A program made the translations under genes and the position numbers. A stretch of 13,782 nt of DNA from a bacterium. Lineage in GTDB: Bacteria; JALSQH01. Positions 13,464 through 13,782 of the stretch are shown here, one piece after another. Positions within the stretch are counted from its first letter, which is position 1; each line of letters starts with the position of its first letter. The notes under the pieces were generated by a model. That model was not told where the DNA came from. It made no database searches and saw only the letters and a program-made list of their open reading frames with translations. The DNA lies in contig JALSQH010000103.1 in the NCBI GenBank assembly GCA_026985515.1, positions 1 to 13,782 on the forward strand. Reading direction: 5' to 3'.

Positions 13464-13782
13464 TTAATTACCCGGGCTGTATACCGCCACTTTCAGGGCA
13501 TTTTTTTCCACTTCATCAGGATAAAAGGGCATCTCCCTGTATTCATTGTGCAACCAGAGCGGCATCTGATCAAACCTCTCATCATTCTCATAATACCCTG
13601 AGTTAAAACCTGGAAGAACATTTTCAGCCCTTACCCTTCCCTTCTTCAACTCCACTACAAATCTCATGGCAGGTCCATGGGTCTGGAGGAAATTCTCACC
13701 GCCCGCAGGTGTATCCCCAACATCCACGGTAAAATCTCCTCCATCATTTGGATATGGTCCTCTCGTTTTGAAAATAAATGGA
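13464..13782 (-). CDS. C-terminal part of a penicillin-acylase-family Ntn hydrolase (5' end outside window)
   Basis: The - strand frame is open from the window edge to TAA at 13466-13464, about 105 residues. A GTG at 13727 lies mid-domain and is not the real start. The sequence GGDFTVDVGD, then THGPAMRFVVEL, then a VLPGFNSGYY segment, DQMPLWLHNEYREMPF and a closing DEVEKNA region match the C-terminal end of beta subunits of penicillin acylase / acyl-homoserine lactone acylase (peptidase S45) proteins. There the R of the THGPAMRFVV segment and the LPGGxSG-like turn are usual. The catalytic N-terminal Ser of the beta chain is outside the window. These are normally self-cleaving secreted amidases; the substrate cannot be told from this end. 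A strong leftward terminator follows at 13290-13313. Confidence 0.75.
   Translation of the reverse strand, partial: PFIFKTRGPYPNDGGDFTVDVGDTPAGGENFLQTHGPAMRFVVELKKGRVRAENVLPGFNSGYYENDERFDQMPLWLHNEYREMPFYPDEVEKNALKVAVYSPGN

Overview
The window looks like chromosomal DNA of a diderm (Gram-negative-type) bacterium. A beta-barrel outer-membrane protein tail, two secreted TPR proteins, System II cytochrome c maturation genes and a bacterial alpha2beta2 glycyl-tRNA synthetase all point that way. Codon use is rich in AGA/AGG and ATA, and the proteins are rich in Lys and Glu. This is compatible with a thermophilic anaerobe, but I cannot name a phylum from the sequence. Base composition is uneven: a hand-counted 60-base sample is about 32% G+C in the left part (541-600) and about 52% inside ppdK (4381-4440).

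Left region (1-2773, + strand): the end of an outer-membrane beta-barrel gene, then a secreted TatT-like TPR protein, then a small overlapping gene pair (a PBECR/RelE-like putative nuclease and a DUF2283 protein) that looks like a toxin-antitoxin module. A ~130-bp stretch with imperfect terminal inverted repeats and a perfect internal hairpin follows, and then a second TatT-like TPR protein. The two TPR proteins share a GxxxRxxGR...P signature and bracket the putative toxin-antitoxin pair.

Central region (2777-9654, - strand): a compact operon read right to left, cysE - glyQ - glyS - ppdK - gamma-carbonic anhydrase, with gaps of 5, 3 and 14 bp and a final 11-bp overlap. A good promoter (TTGCCA, 17 bp, TTTAAT) lies just upstream of cysE. 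The operon joins serine acetylation for cysteine synthesis, glycine tRNA charging, pyruvate/PEP interconversion and probable CO2/bicarbonate handling.

Right region: manC (GDP-mannose pyrophosphorylase / mannose-6-phosphate isomerase, - strand) is divergent from resB-ccsA (+ strand), which encode the System II cytochrome c synthetase. A hairpin with a T-tract oriented for leftward transcription follows ccsA. It lies downstream of a - strand gene, cut by the window edge, for a penicillin-acylase-family Ntn hydrolase.

A recurring feature is that three genes opening transcription units (the second TatT-like gene, manC, resB) have no Shine-Dalgarno sequence and have a -10 box only 7-10 bases before the ATG. 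Several operon-internal genes (glyS, ppdK, ccsA, the DUF2283 gene) have clear AGGAG-type sites. This suggests leaderless or near-leaderless transcripts at operon heads. I do not see a clear-cut new defence or mobile system. The best leads are the putative toxin-antitoxin pair with its MITE-like neighbour, the leaderless promoters, and the ppdK/gamma-carbonic anhydrase coupling.
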